Of a stretch of DNA of 15,168 nucleotides, positions 6,241-14,275 are shown in pieces. The stretch is from assembly GCA_964625175.1 (NCBI GenBank), contig CAZVAO010000057.1, forward strand, positions 1-15,168. Reading direction: 5' to 3'. Below the pieces are notes generated by a model that saw only the letters and a program-made list of their open reading frames with translations, was not told the DNA's origin and did not search any database. The number at the start of each line of letters is the position of its first letter. Position 1 is the first letter of the stretch. This stretch comes from CAZVAO01 sp964625175. Lineage in GTDB: Bacteria; Bacillota; UBA994; PWPR01. A program made the translations under genes and the position numbers.

Positions 6241-7095
6241 ATGTCTAATAAACCTAGTCTCCATAAGAAACCCCATAATCGCTTAAGGCTTTTTCTGGGA
6301 TTCTGGAAGAGGACAATCAGTGATGATATCTTTAGTCTCGGCGCACAGTGTGCCTTTTATCTCATACTGACGGTCGTTCCCTGCCTCAGTTTAGGGCTAA
6401 TCCTTACGAGTAGCAACCCCGAAATTATCGAGGGTTTGCTCAACATTAGTGCTGAGCTGTTGCCTGCTGAGGCCGCACAAATCGTGGCTGACCTCTTAAA
6501 CCAAACCATCGCAGCTTCCACCAACACCTTATTCTCTTTCTCTGCTTTAATAGCGCTGTTCCTGCTGCTACGCACCGTCATAGCGATTATGAAGGCACTC
6601 AACAAAGCCTATAATGTAACAGAAACACGCTCCGTCCTTAATGTTTTGGGCAGAGCATTCTTTGCTACGGTTGCAATTATCCCGGCTATTCTCTTGGCCA
6701 TGGCCCTGATTATTTTTGGCAAAACGATCAGCTTTGCGATTTGGGATGTGATCGGCTTCAATCTGTCATTTGCCCCCTTGTGGAACGCACTGCGCTACCT
6801 GCTTACAGGGTTGATCCTTTTTACCTTTTTCACACTGATCTACCGATATCTCCCCAATCACGAAATGCAGTGGTCAGAAACCTTTCCCGGTGCCATAACG
6901 GCCACGGGGGGTTGGTGGTTCACTTCTGGCTTATTTGCTTGGTATGTCAATAATTTCAGCAATTTTGCAGTCACCTATGGCGGTTTAGCAGGGGTATTTA
7001 TTTTACTGTCTTGGTTCTACATTACGAGTATTATTATTATGCTCGGTGGCGAGGTCAATGCTTATCTAGCTGAACTCAGAACCAATCGCCCTTAA
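6241..7095 (+). CDS. YihY/BrkB-family inner membrane protein
   Basis: A 284-residue polytopic membrane protein of the YihY (UPF0761, formerly RNase BN/BrkB) family, whose role is still unclear. Six hydrophobic segments are visible at about 33-55, 95-115, 137-160, 178-200, 216-238 and 247-270. The basic N-terminus is presumably cytoplasmic. The family hallmarks YLILTVVP (40-47), LNKAYNV (120-126) and GGEVNAY (269-275) are present. ATG codons at 6238 and 6241 are both possible; AGGAG lies 7 bases before the second, which is chosen. A TTG further upstream has no ribosome binding site. The gene starts 40 bases from the divergent O-methyltransferase and its stop codon overlaps that of the deacetylase gene. 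RNase BN activity was once wrongly assigned to this family and should not be inferred. Confidence 0.9.
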   Translation: MSNKPSLHKKPHNRLRLFLGFWKRTISDDIFSLGAQCAFYLILTVVPCLSLGLILTSSNPEIIEGLLNISAELLPAEAAQIVADLLNQTIAASTNTLFSFSALIALFLLLRTVIAIMKALNKAYNVTETRSVLNVLGRAFFATVAIIPAILLAMALIIFGKTISFAIWDVIGFNLSFAPLWNALRYLLTGLILFTFFTLIYRYLPNHEMQWSETFPGAITATGGWWFTSGLFAWYVNNFSNFAVTYGGLAGVFILLSWFYITSIIIMLGGEVNAYLAELRTNRP

Positions 7096-7889
7096 TCTTG
7101 CAATTTGCGATCAAAAGCACTTAAGCTGTCACTCCGATTAATCCGAATGCGTTTTAGTAATAAAGAATATTGTTCATAAGATGCCATGCCAGACTTAGTT
7201 GTTACCGCCATGTCATATCCTGCAAGAGCGGCGGTATTAACAACTGCATCATTAAATCTTCCAGCAGGGTAACATAATGAAGTCACCTCAAATCCCGTCA
7301 AGTCAGATAAGACTTGGCGGGATTCTGTCAGTTCTCTCTCACATTCACTGTCACTTAAAGTCGTCAAATCGGGATGCGAATAAGTGTGACTCCCAACCTC
7401 CCAGCCTGCCGCAACCAATTCTTTCAATTCTTCAACGGTTATCCCCTTATTGCTTTGTAGCTTCGTCACATAGGGGAAAATAACCCCCCGATAATTAACG
7501 GCTGCCATTAATGGGTAAGCCGCCGTATAACTATCGCGATAGCCGTCATCAAAGGTAATCACGATCGGTTTAGTGGGCAAGACTTTATTCGTCTCCCAGT
7601 GCTGATACAACTCTTGCAGAGTAATAGTATGATAGCCCGCCTCAACCAAATAATCCAGCTGTGCTTGAAAATCGCTTTCGCTGACGCACAGCTCTGCCCA
7701 TGGACCCCCCATATCTGAAATACTGTGATACATGAGTATCGGCACTTCCTGCTGAAGCACGACTTTGCCATCCGCTTTTCTAACCTCTAGCTCATCTGGA
7801 ACACTGACCAAATGGGTGGTTGCCGGAGTGCAGGCTACGAAAAGCATTAGAGAGGCTAATAACACAACGAATATAAACCGAACTCTCAC
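7092..7889 (-). CDS. Polysaccharide deacetylase lipoprotein (NodB domain)
   Basis: A 265-residue exported carbohydrate esterase 4 enzyme, expected to remove N-acetyl groups from cell-wall or extracellular glycans. The N-terminus has a short basic region, a hydrophobic core and a cysteine at C20 (FVAC), fitting a lipoprotein signal peptide with a slightly atypical lipobox. The NodB domain begins with MYHSI (53-57). Motif 1 is TFDDGY (112-117; D114 base, D115 metal), motif 2 is HTYSH (H168, H172 metal ligands) and motif 3 appears as YPAGRF (207-212). The domain looks catalytically complete and resembles the MYHSI-containing IcaB/PgaB type. GTG at 7889 is the start; GGAGGT lies 8 bases before it and an intervening ATG is closed at once by TGA. 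It starts 45 bases after rnr, so probably shares its transcript. Confidence 0.92.
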   Translation of the reverse strand: MRVRFIFVVLLASLMLFVACTPATTHLVSVPDELEVRKADGKVVLQQEVPILMYHSISDMGGPWAELCVSESDFQAQLDYLVEAGYHTITLQELYQHWETNKVLPTKPIVITFDDGYRDSYTAAYPLMAAVNYRGVIFPYVTKLQSNKGITVEELKELVAAGWEVGSHTYSHPDLTTLSDSECERELTESRQVLSDLTGFEVTSLCYPAGRFNDAVVNTAALAGYDMAVTTKSGMASYEQYSLLLKRIRINRSDSLSAFDRKLQD

Positions 7890-7934
7890 ACCATCCCACC
7901 TCCAGAGGTTAATTAAGCGCTTTGCGCCATAATC

Positions 7935-10055
7935 TTATTTAACAATACGAAACTCAATCTGCCGTTCATCATAGGAGACATCATACACGCGAATTTTGAT
8001 TTCATCGCCGATGCGCAAGGTGCGTCCAGTTTGCTCACCAATCAATTGATACTTTTCGCGCTCTAGTCTGTAATAGTCATCATGCAATGAGCTGAGATGC
8101 ACAAATCCCTCAATGGTATTCGGCAATTCCACAAAGAAACCCGAGTTAACAACGCCACTGATCAGACCTTTATAAACATTGCCGATATTACCTGCCATGT
8201 ATTCCACCTTCATCAAGTCATCAATATCGCGCTCGGCCTCGTCTGCTTTTCGCTCACAACTCGTCGACTGAGCAGCAGCCTCTATTGCCAATGGCTTCAA
8301 TTGATCAATTTGCTTCTCGGTCAGTCGATCATTTTGGTGCATTAGCATCTTCAGTACCCGATGGATAAACAGGTCAGGATAGCGTCGAATCGGCGAAGTA
8401 AAATGGGTGTAGTACTTAGCGGCCAAGCCAAAATGGCCACCACAAATTTCCGAATACTCAGCGCGCTTCATCGAACGGAGAATGACCGTGTTAATTAATT
8501 GCTCTTCAGGAAGGATATCCGCCTTGGCCAAGGCCTCTTGCAAACTTTTCGGGTGGATATCGCCGTTGCCTGATCCCTTAAGATAGATGTTGAAGTTTTG
8601 CAGAAATTCGCCCAACTCCTGCATTTTATCTGCCGAAGGCTCATCATGCACCCGATAAATGAATGGAATTTCGAGCCAAAAACAATGTTCTGCAACGGTT
8701 TCATTAGCCAGAAGCATAAATTCTTCAATGATGTTATCAGCGACAGTCCGGCTGCGCGGCTGAATATCGATGGGCCGTCCTGTTTGGGGATCCACTGTGA
8801 TCTTCGCCTCAGGAAAATCAAAATTAATGCTGCCTCTGTGTTTACGACGGCTAGCCAGTTTTGCTGCTAATTCCTTTGCGACCTGCAGCATATCACCAAA
8901 ATTGCGGTATTTTGTAGAATCTTGTTTTTGCTCTAAAAACTGATTGGCCTCTTTATAAGAAAAGCGAGCATCACTGTGGATGACAGTTTCGCGAATTTTG
9001 TAATCAGTGACCACCCCTTCCGTATTGATGTCCATTAATACGGAAAGCGTTAAGCGATCAACCCCGGGATGCAAACTACAAATCCCATTCGACAGTTCAG
9101 GGGGAATCATGGGCAATACTCGGTCTGGGAAATAGACGCTAGTGCCGCGTTTAAGCGCTTCGATATCAAGTATAGAACCCGCTGTGACATAGTTGCCAAC
9201 ATCCGCGATATGCACCCCTAACGTGTAGCCCCCATCACTGCGACGGGCGAGGCTTATGGCATCGTCTAGGTCGCGAGCATCTTCACCATCAATCGTGATT
9301 GTTGGTAAGTCGCGCAGATCAAGCCTTCCCTTAATCTGGTTGGGGTTGACGTCTTGTGGAACCTTTTGAGCGACCTGAATCACTTCAGGTGGAAACTCAG
9401 TCGGCAGGTCATAGCGCTTAATTGCCGAAAGGATATCCACGCCTGGCGCACCTTCCGCCCCTAATATTTCCGTAATCTTTGCTTCTGGCGCTCGCCTTTG
9501 ATGGGCCCATGCTGTGATTTCAGCCACAACTTTATCCCCATCCTTAGCGTTATTAAAGTCGCTGGCGTCGACGTAAAAATCGCGGCTGATGCGTTTATTG
9601 TCCGGGATAATGAATCCATGCTGGCGGCCTGTTTTCTCCAGTCTACCTACTATTGTGGTACGGGCTCGATCCAAAACATGGATAACTTCACCCTCCCGCT
9701 TTTTGCTGTTCGGTTTTCCAGGTAAGAGCCGCGCAATAACGAGATCCCCATGCATTGCACTGTTCAGTTTATCTGCCGAAATAAAAACATCCGTATCTGG
9801 TCGCGGCACGAGGAGAAAGGCAAACCCTGCTTTGTTGCCCTGTAGTCTACCAACCGCCAGATTCATCCGATGCGGTAGTCCAAAACGACCGTAGCGCGTT
9901 TCTATAATCTGCCCAGTAGCCTCTAGCTCAGCCAAAATCTCATCAAATTCGGCACTTGCTACAGTCACCTTCATGTTTTCAAATAACTCGGGTGCGGTTT
10001 GTGGACGATATTCTTCTCGCTCCATATAGTCAATAATATCTCGTTTTTCGATCAT
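7935..10055 (-). CDS. rnr: Ribonuclease R (3'-5' exoribonuclease)
   Basis: A 706-residue processive 3'-5' exoribonuclease that degrades structured RNA in the cytoplasm and, in other bacteria, works with tmRNA. Domains in order: an N-terminal winged-helix-like region (about 1-62), two cold-shock domains (about 65-195), the RNB catalytic domain (about 245-570) and an S1 domain (624-704). The four metal-binding aspartates are D256, D262, D264 and D265 in TIDGEDARDLDD, and HFTSPIRRYPDL (551-562) is the RNB signature. The protein ends right after S1, without the lysine-rich tail found in many RNase R proteins. AAGGG lies 7 bases before the ATG. No smpB or ssrA, its frequent neighbours, is adjacent. 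No convincing promoter lies in the 95 bases upstream, so it is probably read through from the HAD genes. Confidence 0.96.
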   Translation of the reverse strand: MIEKRDIIDYMEREEYRPQTAPELFENMKVTVASAEFDEILAELEATGQIIETRYGRFGLPHRMNLAVGRLQGNKAGFAFLLVPRPDTDVFISADKLNSAMHGDLVIARLLPGKPNSKKREGEVIHVLDRARTTIVGRLEKTGRQHGFIIPDNKRISRDFYVDASDFNNAKDGDKVVAEITAWAHQRRAPEAKITEILGAEGAPGVDILSAIKRYDLPTEFPPEVIQVAQKVPQDVNPNQIKGRLDLRDLPTITIDGEDARDLDDAISLARRSDGGYTLGVHIADVGNYVTAGSILDIEALKRGTSVYFPDRVLPMIPPELSNGICSLHPGVDRLTLSVLMDINTEGVVTDYKIRETVIHSDARFSYKEANQFLEQKQDSTKYRNFGDMLQVAKELAAKLASRRKHRGSINFDFPEAKITVDPQTGRPIDIQPRSRTVADNIIEEFMLLANETVAEHCFWLEIPFIYRVHDEPSADKMQELGEFLQNFNIYLKGSGNGDIHPKSLQEALAKADILPEEQLINTVILRSMKRAEYSEICGGHFGLAAKYYTHFTSPIRRYPDLFIHRVLKMLMHQNDRLTEKQIDQLKPLAIEAAAQSTSCERKADEAERDIDDLMKVEYMAGNIGNVYKGLISGVVNSGFFVELPNTIEGFVHLSSLHDDYYRLEREKYQLIGEQTGRTLRIGDEIKIRVYDVSYDERQIEFRIVK

Positions 10056-10150
10056 CTAAAGACCCTTCTTTCTCATTAATGCCTTATTATTCCCTCAAAA
10101 TCTCTGATACCGACGGTTAACTTATAGATTTCTGGATTAATAGCCTCTTG

Positions 10151-10984
10151 CTAAAGCAATACCTGCTCGAGAATCCTCCCTACACCGTCCTCATTGTTTG
10201 TCTCAGTAACCCGATCCGCCAAGGCTTTTAATTCCGGTACGGCATTACCCATAGCAATACCGAGTCCAGCCCATTCAATCATATCTAAATCATTATAATT
10301 GTCGCCAATAGCCAGCACCTCTTGCTGCTTGAACCCGTAATAGTCACATAACCAAATCAGCCCGTGCTTCTTCTTGGCTGCGGTTGGGTACAACTCGTAA
10401 TAGTGGCAGGAACCGTCATAGTCTTTTGACTTAAGGTATTGAACTTCCGCGGAGTCGCTAAGGTCCGTAGCGCCCTCACATAGCAGAACATCCCTCTCCC
10501 AACCAAAGGTCTTCATACATAATGGATCAAAATCGATTGCGACCTCAAGAGAATCAACTTCCCTTAAAGCACCACTGGCGTACTGGCTAGCCAAATATTT
10601 TACAATAGCGGGATGATCAGAACGATTCTGATGTAGGACATCCGGATTGTCTAATGTGGCCTTGTAAGCAAAAATGGGGGCACCTGTCGGAAGCCAACGC
10701 TTGAGGACTTGTTGTACATAATCGCGCGAGATACTTGTGGTATGTAAAATGCTATGATGCTCAAGATCAACAATCATACCGCCATTAAAACAGATTATTG
10801 GGGCGTCAATCGCTAATTGCTTTGTATAAGGTAGTGCGCTTTTAAACCTACGCCCTGTTACAACTGCGACGATATAACCTGCGTCATGTAGTCGGTGAAT
10901 CACGTTTTGGTTATACAGACTAATTCGATGATTATTGTCAAGCATTGTACCATCTAAATCAATGCAAATAAGTTTATATTTCAT
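10151..10984 (-). CDS. Cof-type HAD phosphatase (copy 2)
   Basis: A 277-residue haloacid dehalogenase-superfamily phosphatase of the Cof/YidA (type IIB) subfamily, likely acting on small phosphorylated metabolites such as sugar phosphates. Motif I is DLDGT with D9 as nucleophile and D11 as acid; motif II is VVTGR (41-45, T43); motif III lies in the lysine run K204-K206; motif IV is GDNYNDLDM (227-235). The type IIB cap lies at about 85-190. GGAGG precedes the ATG. The gene starts 18 bases after its upstream paralogue; the two share the first ten residues and the same motif spacing, so they arose by tandem duplication. The caps differ strongly, suggesting different substrates. Confidence 0.93.
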   Translation of the reverse strand: MKYKLICIDLDGTMLDNNHRISLYNQNVIHRLHDAGYIVAVVTGRRFKSALPYTKQLAIDAPIICFNGGMIVDLEHHSILHTTSISRDYVQQVLKRWLPTGAPIFAYKATLDNPDVLHQNRSDHPAIVKYLASQYASGALREVDSLEVAIDFDPLCMKTFGWERDVLLCEGATDLSDSAEVQYLKSKDYDGSCHYYELYPTAAKKKHGLIWLCDYYGFKQQEVLAIGDNYNDLDMIEWAGLGIAMGNAVPELKALADRVTETNNEDGVGRILEQVLL

Positions 10985-11002
10985 GAATTGCCTCCAATTA
11001 CT

Positions 11003-11890
11003 TTAGCTTAGATTCTCTTCAGCCAGAAACACGTTTTCAGTGCATGACCCTGGCTCTGTGCTATTTTGGAGGAATACCCGCTGTAGAATCTTGCCCACCC
11101 CATCATGGTCTGAGTCTTCTGTAATATAATCAGCAATAGCCTTTACTTCGGGAAGCGCATTCCCCATGGCTACGCCACAACCCGCCCACTCCAACATATC
11201 AATATCATTCAAATAATCGCCAAATGCCAGCACCTGCTCTTGTTTGATGTTGTAATGATTGCATAACCACTGTAAACCAAAAGATTTTCTTGCTGTAGCG
11301 GCGAACAGAATCAAATACGGGGTTGAGTTGCCATCGGCACCTTGCACCCATAGCACGTCCTCATTCGCCAACAGCTCCTCGTGCTTATTGCAATCCTTCA
11401 TTTTGTCTATCTGACCCATAGTCAAAATCTGTATGGGATCGAACCACAGGGAATCCTCTAAACCTTCACAGGTGGCAATAGCATCGCCATATCCCTCTTG
11501 ATACTTAATCACGCCGGGGTGACTCCCCAAATTTTCGACATAAACGGCAGGTTTTCCGATTGTCGCATCACTCACGAACGCTGGACACCCTGCCTCGATC
11601 ATCGTGCCAATGACCTTTTTAGCATATGCTCTATCAATTTTACTAGTATGCAGGATATCACCTGTTACAATATCAACGATCATCCCACCGTTAAAGCAAA
11701 TTAAGGGGCTTTCGATACCGATCTGTTCTGCGTATCGATAGGTTCTCTGATAAGATCGACCTGTTACGATCGCAACGATTATTCCTTTATCCTTCACTTG
11801 ACTGATTACCTGCTGATTAAACGCACTAATCTCATGATTGCTATTAAGTAGCGTGCCATCTAAATCAATGCATATTAGTTTATACTTCAT
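11003..11890 (-). CDS. Cof-type HAD phosphatase (copy 1)
   Basis: A 295-residue paralogue of the next gene downstream. It has D9 and D11 in DLDGT, T43 in IVTGR, K202 as likely motif III lysine, and GDYLNDIDM (224-232) as motif IV. The core is normal for a Cof-type phosphatase. After the usual C-terminal helix (about residue 275) it carries some 20 additional residues, NSTEPGSCTENVFLAEENLS, absent from its neighbour. GGAGG lies 6-7 bases before the ATG. It is the first gene of the leftward group phosphatase-phosphatase-rnr-deacetylase, with a candidate promoter about 100 bases upstream. The exact substrate is unknown. Confidence 0.93.
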   Translation of the reverse strand: MKYKLICIDLDGTLLNSNHEISAFNQQVISQVKDKGIIVAIVTGRSYQRTYRYAEQIGIESPLICFNGGMIVDIVTGDILHTSKIDRAYAKKVIGTMIEAGCPAFVSDATIGKPAVYVENLGSHPGVIKYQEGYGDAIATCEGLEDSLWFDPIQILTMGQIDKMKDCNKHEELLANEDVLWVQGADGNSTPYLILFAATARKSFGLQWLCNHYNIKQEQVLAFGDYLNDIDMLEWAGCGVAMGNALPEVKAIADYITEDSDHDGVGKILQRVFLQNSTEPGSCTENVFLAEENLS

Positions 11891-11989
11891 GTGCTTTCCT
11901 CCGTGATGTTGAATAATTGCTATTGATTAAAACAGCATCCTGCAAAATATTGTTAAAGGCGCAGGGACTAAACCACTATAACCAATTTC

Positions 11990-11998
11990 ATTATACCA
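11990..11998 (-). promoter_or_regulatory. Extended -10 promoter for the HAD-HAD-rnr-deacetylase group
   Basis: TGG-TATAAT on the minus strand is a perfect extended -10 element. The hexamer 17 bases upstream is TGAAAT, a weak -35. A leader of roughly 90 bases to the ATG at 11890 is predicted. The rest of the 293-base gap (11891-12183) holds the terminator of the KAP gene and about 120 bases (12000-12139) in which nothing recognisable was seen. Confidence 0.5.
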
Positions 11999-12139
11999 TC
12001 TAGCATCATCCCATTTCATCCCTACAGTAATATTTTCCAAAAAGATGTGGATTGCCCTTAAGCCGGTCTCCCTGTCTCATCGGATGCCCATAACCCGCAT
12101 ATGTCCAGAGAGAACAGGTGCTTGACGATTCCGCAGATC

Positions 12140-12164
12140 AAAAAAGGAGCGCTATACACGCTCC
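12140..12164 (-). terminator. Intrinsic terminator of the KAP NTPase gene
   Basis: On the minus strand GGAGCG (12159-12164) and CGCTCC (12146-12151) form a perfect 6-bp GC-rich stem with a 7-base loop, directly followed by six T. It lies about 20 bases past the KAP stop codon. Confidence 0.85.
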
Positions 12165-12183
12165 CCTTTATATAGTGGTTCAT

Positions 12184-13977
12184 TTACGCTAGCTTGAGCT
12201 TGCCCAACACGTCGCGCACACGCTGTCGAGATAGTGAGGCATAAACATCTGTATTTCCAGCGAGTGTAAGCCCCGTCTCGTTGTAACATTGCAAGTATAG
12301 GTCGCCGACGTGGTCCTCATGGATGAGCAGTGGCAAATTATTTACACGGGCAAATTCAGTGAGTGACTCGGTGGTGGCTTCACCCTTGATGGCATAAATC
12401 GCAATCTCCATACTAAAAAGTTCACGCTCAATATCGTGCTGCATAATCACCTGAATACGCCATGGCGTTAGGGGATTTAAGGGGTTTTCACTATAAGACC
12501 GCGCATACGTAAAGCCAAGCTGACTGTCCTCTTTGTCTGACTGATAAATACTCATATTGGGTTTGGCCGCTGTATTCGCTTCACACCATTCAACAATCGC
12601 ATGGTTCACTTGTTTCGCAATCCACCGATTCGCACGACGCGCTCGCTGTAGTTCCAAATTCTCATCTTCCATTTGAGTTTGTCCAACAGCTGTAATGGTA
12701 GAGAACATCAACATTTCCTTCAAACCATTCAGTTCTTCTTCCGATAGGTCAGCATCGTCATCCATCTGTAAGCAACTGACAAGGGTTCGCATGAAACGGA
12801 TTAAACGCTGCACGGTGACATCTGGCAATTCTTTAATAATTGGCTGGAGCTCACTGTATTTTTCAAGGCTCTTATACTCGGTTAGCGTTGTTAAGGTTTC
12901 GATCGTAATACCTGCAATATTCTGTACAATGTAAGTGTAAAGATCATCATAGACTAACTGCATACACAGAATTGCAAAAAGGATCTTCTGCTTCTGAATG
13001 GCACGTTCATTTTCAATTTGTTGCCCGATACTCTCTTTAACTTCACGCTGTTTCTGCATAATCGTGTTGAGCAGAAGAAAAGAGTTAAATAAACGCTTCA
13101 TACTACGGGGATTAAAGCCGATTGACGTACGTATTAATCGCACATAGTCCGCAATATCTTTTTTGCTTAAGTTAACGATATCAACCCCTTCGAGCATTTC
13201 TGTCACAAAGCGTTGGACATTGTACTGTGCAACGGGCATTTTAAATGGAAGTTGGATGATTTTATCAAAGAAGCTCTTGCCTTTTTCCGAGGAAACCAAA
13301 TCACCAAACTTCATGCGGATCCCCAAGGAAACCACATTGTAATCAACGGCAAGAATAAATACGCAGTGTTCACAGTCAAGAAATAATTTGACGACCTCTA
13401 ATAGCTCAACCGCTTTCTGGGGATGAAGGCGATCGAGATCATCAATGAAAATAACAACCCTGTCGCATTTATGGCGTTTGAGAGCTTCCTCAACCGCAAG
13501 GTTAAACTGTTTCTTAACCTCATCAATCTGAACGGTTAAATCTTCGGCACAGGGCGCTAATGCCGCATTCACTTGGTTAGCAGCCATGCTGCTAAACTGG
13601 GCAATCGTAGAAACCGTGACAATTTTCGCAATTTTGGATATGTTCTCTACAAACTTATCCTTCAGATCATTACATCCCTCGGTAAGTTGCCCAATGATGG
13701 CGTTGAGCATAGAAAAAACTAACCGATCCTGCATATCAAATTGAGAATATTTCCAGGTATTAAACCAGACGGGTACCACATCATACTGCACCTTTTCTTT
13801 GATCATATTCATCATGCTGGTTTTACCACTACCCCAATCCCCTTGAATCGAAATAGTCATCGGTGTACTACAGCTTTTAATGTAATCACATAGTCCATCG
13901 ATGTAGAACTGCACTTCAAATGAATCACTCTCGTTACTAACTAATGGAATATCGGTATACCCTTGGACTGTTTTCAC
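12184..13977 (-). CDS. KAP family P-loop NTPase with uncharacterised C-terminal domain
   Basis: A 597-residue STAND-related KAP NTPase (named for Kidins220/ARMS and PifA). Walker A is GDWGSGKTS at 46-54, and Walker B is RVVIFIDDLDR at 173-183. Downstream are family-typical segments KIIQLPFKMP (239-248) and FNPRSMKR (288-295). KAP proteins usually carry membrane helices inserted between the Walker motifs; here that region (about 110-142) is only moderately hydrophobic, so the protein may be soluble or membrane-associated. Residues from about 435 to 597 match nothing I recognise. The reading frame opens at a TTG, but that codon abuts the GGGAGGG ribosome binding site, so the GTG at 13977, six bases further, is the likely start. 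It is a single-gene unit with its own promoter and terminator. PifA excludes phage T7, so a defence role is possible, but no defence partner genes flank it. Confidence 0.85.
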   Translation of the reverse strand: MKTVQGYTDIPLVSNESDSFEVQFYIDGLCDYIKSCSTPMTISIQGDWGSGKTSMMNMIKEKVQYDVVPVWFNTWKYSQFDMQDRLVFSMLNAIIGQLTEGCNDLKDKFVENISKIAKIVTVSTIAQFSSMAANQVNAALAPCAEDLTVQIDEVKKQFNLAVEEALKRHKCDRVVIFIDDLDRLHPQKAVELLEVVKLFLDCEHCVFILAVDYNVVSLGIRMKFGDLVSSEKGKSFFDKIIQLPFKMPVAQYNVQRFVTEMLEGVDIVNLSKKDIADYVRLIRTSIGFNPRSMKRLFNSFLLLNTIMQKQREVKESIGQQIENERAIQKQKILFAILCMQLVYDDLYTYIVQNIAGITIETLTTLTEYKSLEKYSELQPIIKELPDVTVQRLIRFMRTLVSCLQMDDDADLSEEELNGLKEMLMFSTITAVGQTQMEDENLELQRARRANRWIAKQVNHAIVEWCEANTAAKPNMSIYQSDKEDSQLGFTYARSYSENPLNPLTPWRIQVIMQHDIERELFSMEIAIYAIKGEATTESLTEFARVNNLPLLIHEDHVGDLYLQCYNETGLTLAGNTDVYASLSRQRVRDVLGKLKLA

Positions 13978-14042
13978 ATGTAACCCTCCCAAATTCGCTT
14001 TAATCCAATTTTTTGTTGCTATCTTGATTTTTACATAATTTG

Positions 14043-14048
14043 ATTATA
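14043..14048 (-). promoter_or_regulatory. Candidate -10 box of the KAP NTPase gene
   Basis: TATAAT on the minus strand is a perfect -10 hexamer within an AT-rich segment, predicting a leader of about 60 bases before the GTG at 13977. No clear -35 box is present, so the call is tentative. Confidence 0.35.
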
Positions 14049-14159
14049 TATGATATCCATCGTTTTTTCTACACACAGAAACACCCATCCCCTAATCTAT
14101 TGATTTAATATGCTACACCGTGAAGCGTTCTGCCTATTTTAGCTTAACTTAGCAATACC

Positions 14160-14214
14160 AAGGCACCTGAGAGGGATTTAACCTTCCTGCCTTCGTGTTC
14201 TCGCCCTTAAGGCA
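14160..14214 (-). promoter_or_regulatory. Structured segment with glycine-aptamer-like motifs
   Basis: On the minus strand the segment carries ACGAAGG followed by CTCTCAGGTGCC, resembling conserved pieces of the glycine riboswitch aptamer as I remember it. TGCCTT at 14209-14214, its complement AAGGCA at 14188-14193 and a second TGCCTT at 14160-14165 allow two mutually exclusive 6-bp stems. The stem expected between the two halves of a true glycine aptamer is absent, and the gene downstream (KAP NTPase, about 180 bases on) is not a known target. It may be a relic, a different RNA, or chance. The KAP -10 box lies downstream of it, so the KAP transcript would not contain it. Confidence 0.2.
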
Positions 14215-14217
14215 TAC

Positions 14218-14252
14218 AAAAATCCCCGCCCAACAGTTGTTAGACAGGGATT
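14218..14252 (-). terminator. Intrinsic terminator of hppA
   Basis: On the minus strand a 14-bp stem (arms 14239-14252 and 14221-14234, three G-U pairs) with a 4-base loop is followed by further T residues. The G-U pairs become A-C mismatches on the plus strand, so it works best leftward, matching hppA, whose stop codon is about 24 bases before it. Confidence 0.88.
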
Positions 14253-14275
14253 GTTTTTATAAATTTATCAATCGC

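Noticed and set aside
7890..7934. Terminator between rnr and the deacetylase gene (GCGC-AAA-GCGC)
   Set aside because: The stem is only four base pairs and no T-run follows, so readthrough is more likely.
8097..9894. Several plus-strand open frames across rnr
   Set aside because: They are antisense shadows of the rnr coding frame, with no ribosome binding sites or recognisable protein features.
12000..12139. Possible riboswitch upstream of the HAD genes
   Set aside because: No known aptamer signature was recognised on either strand, and the predicted promoter at 11990 lies downstream of this stretch, so it would not be in the transcript.
13978..13992. TTG start for the KAP NTPase
   Set aside because: The TTG abuts the GGGAGGG ribosome binding site itself, which is correctly spaced for the GTG at 13977.
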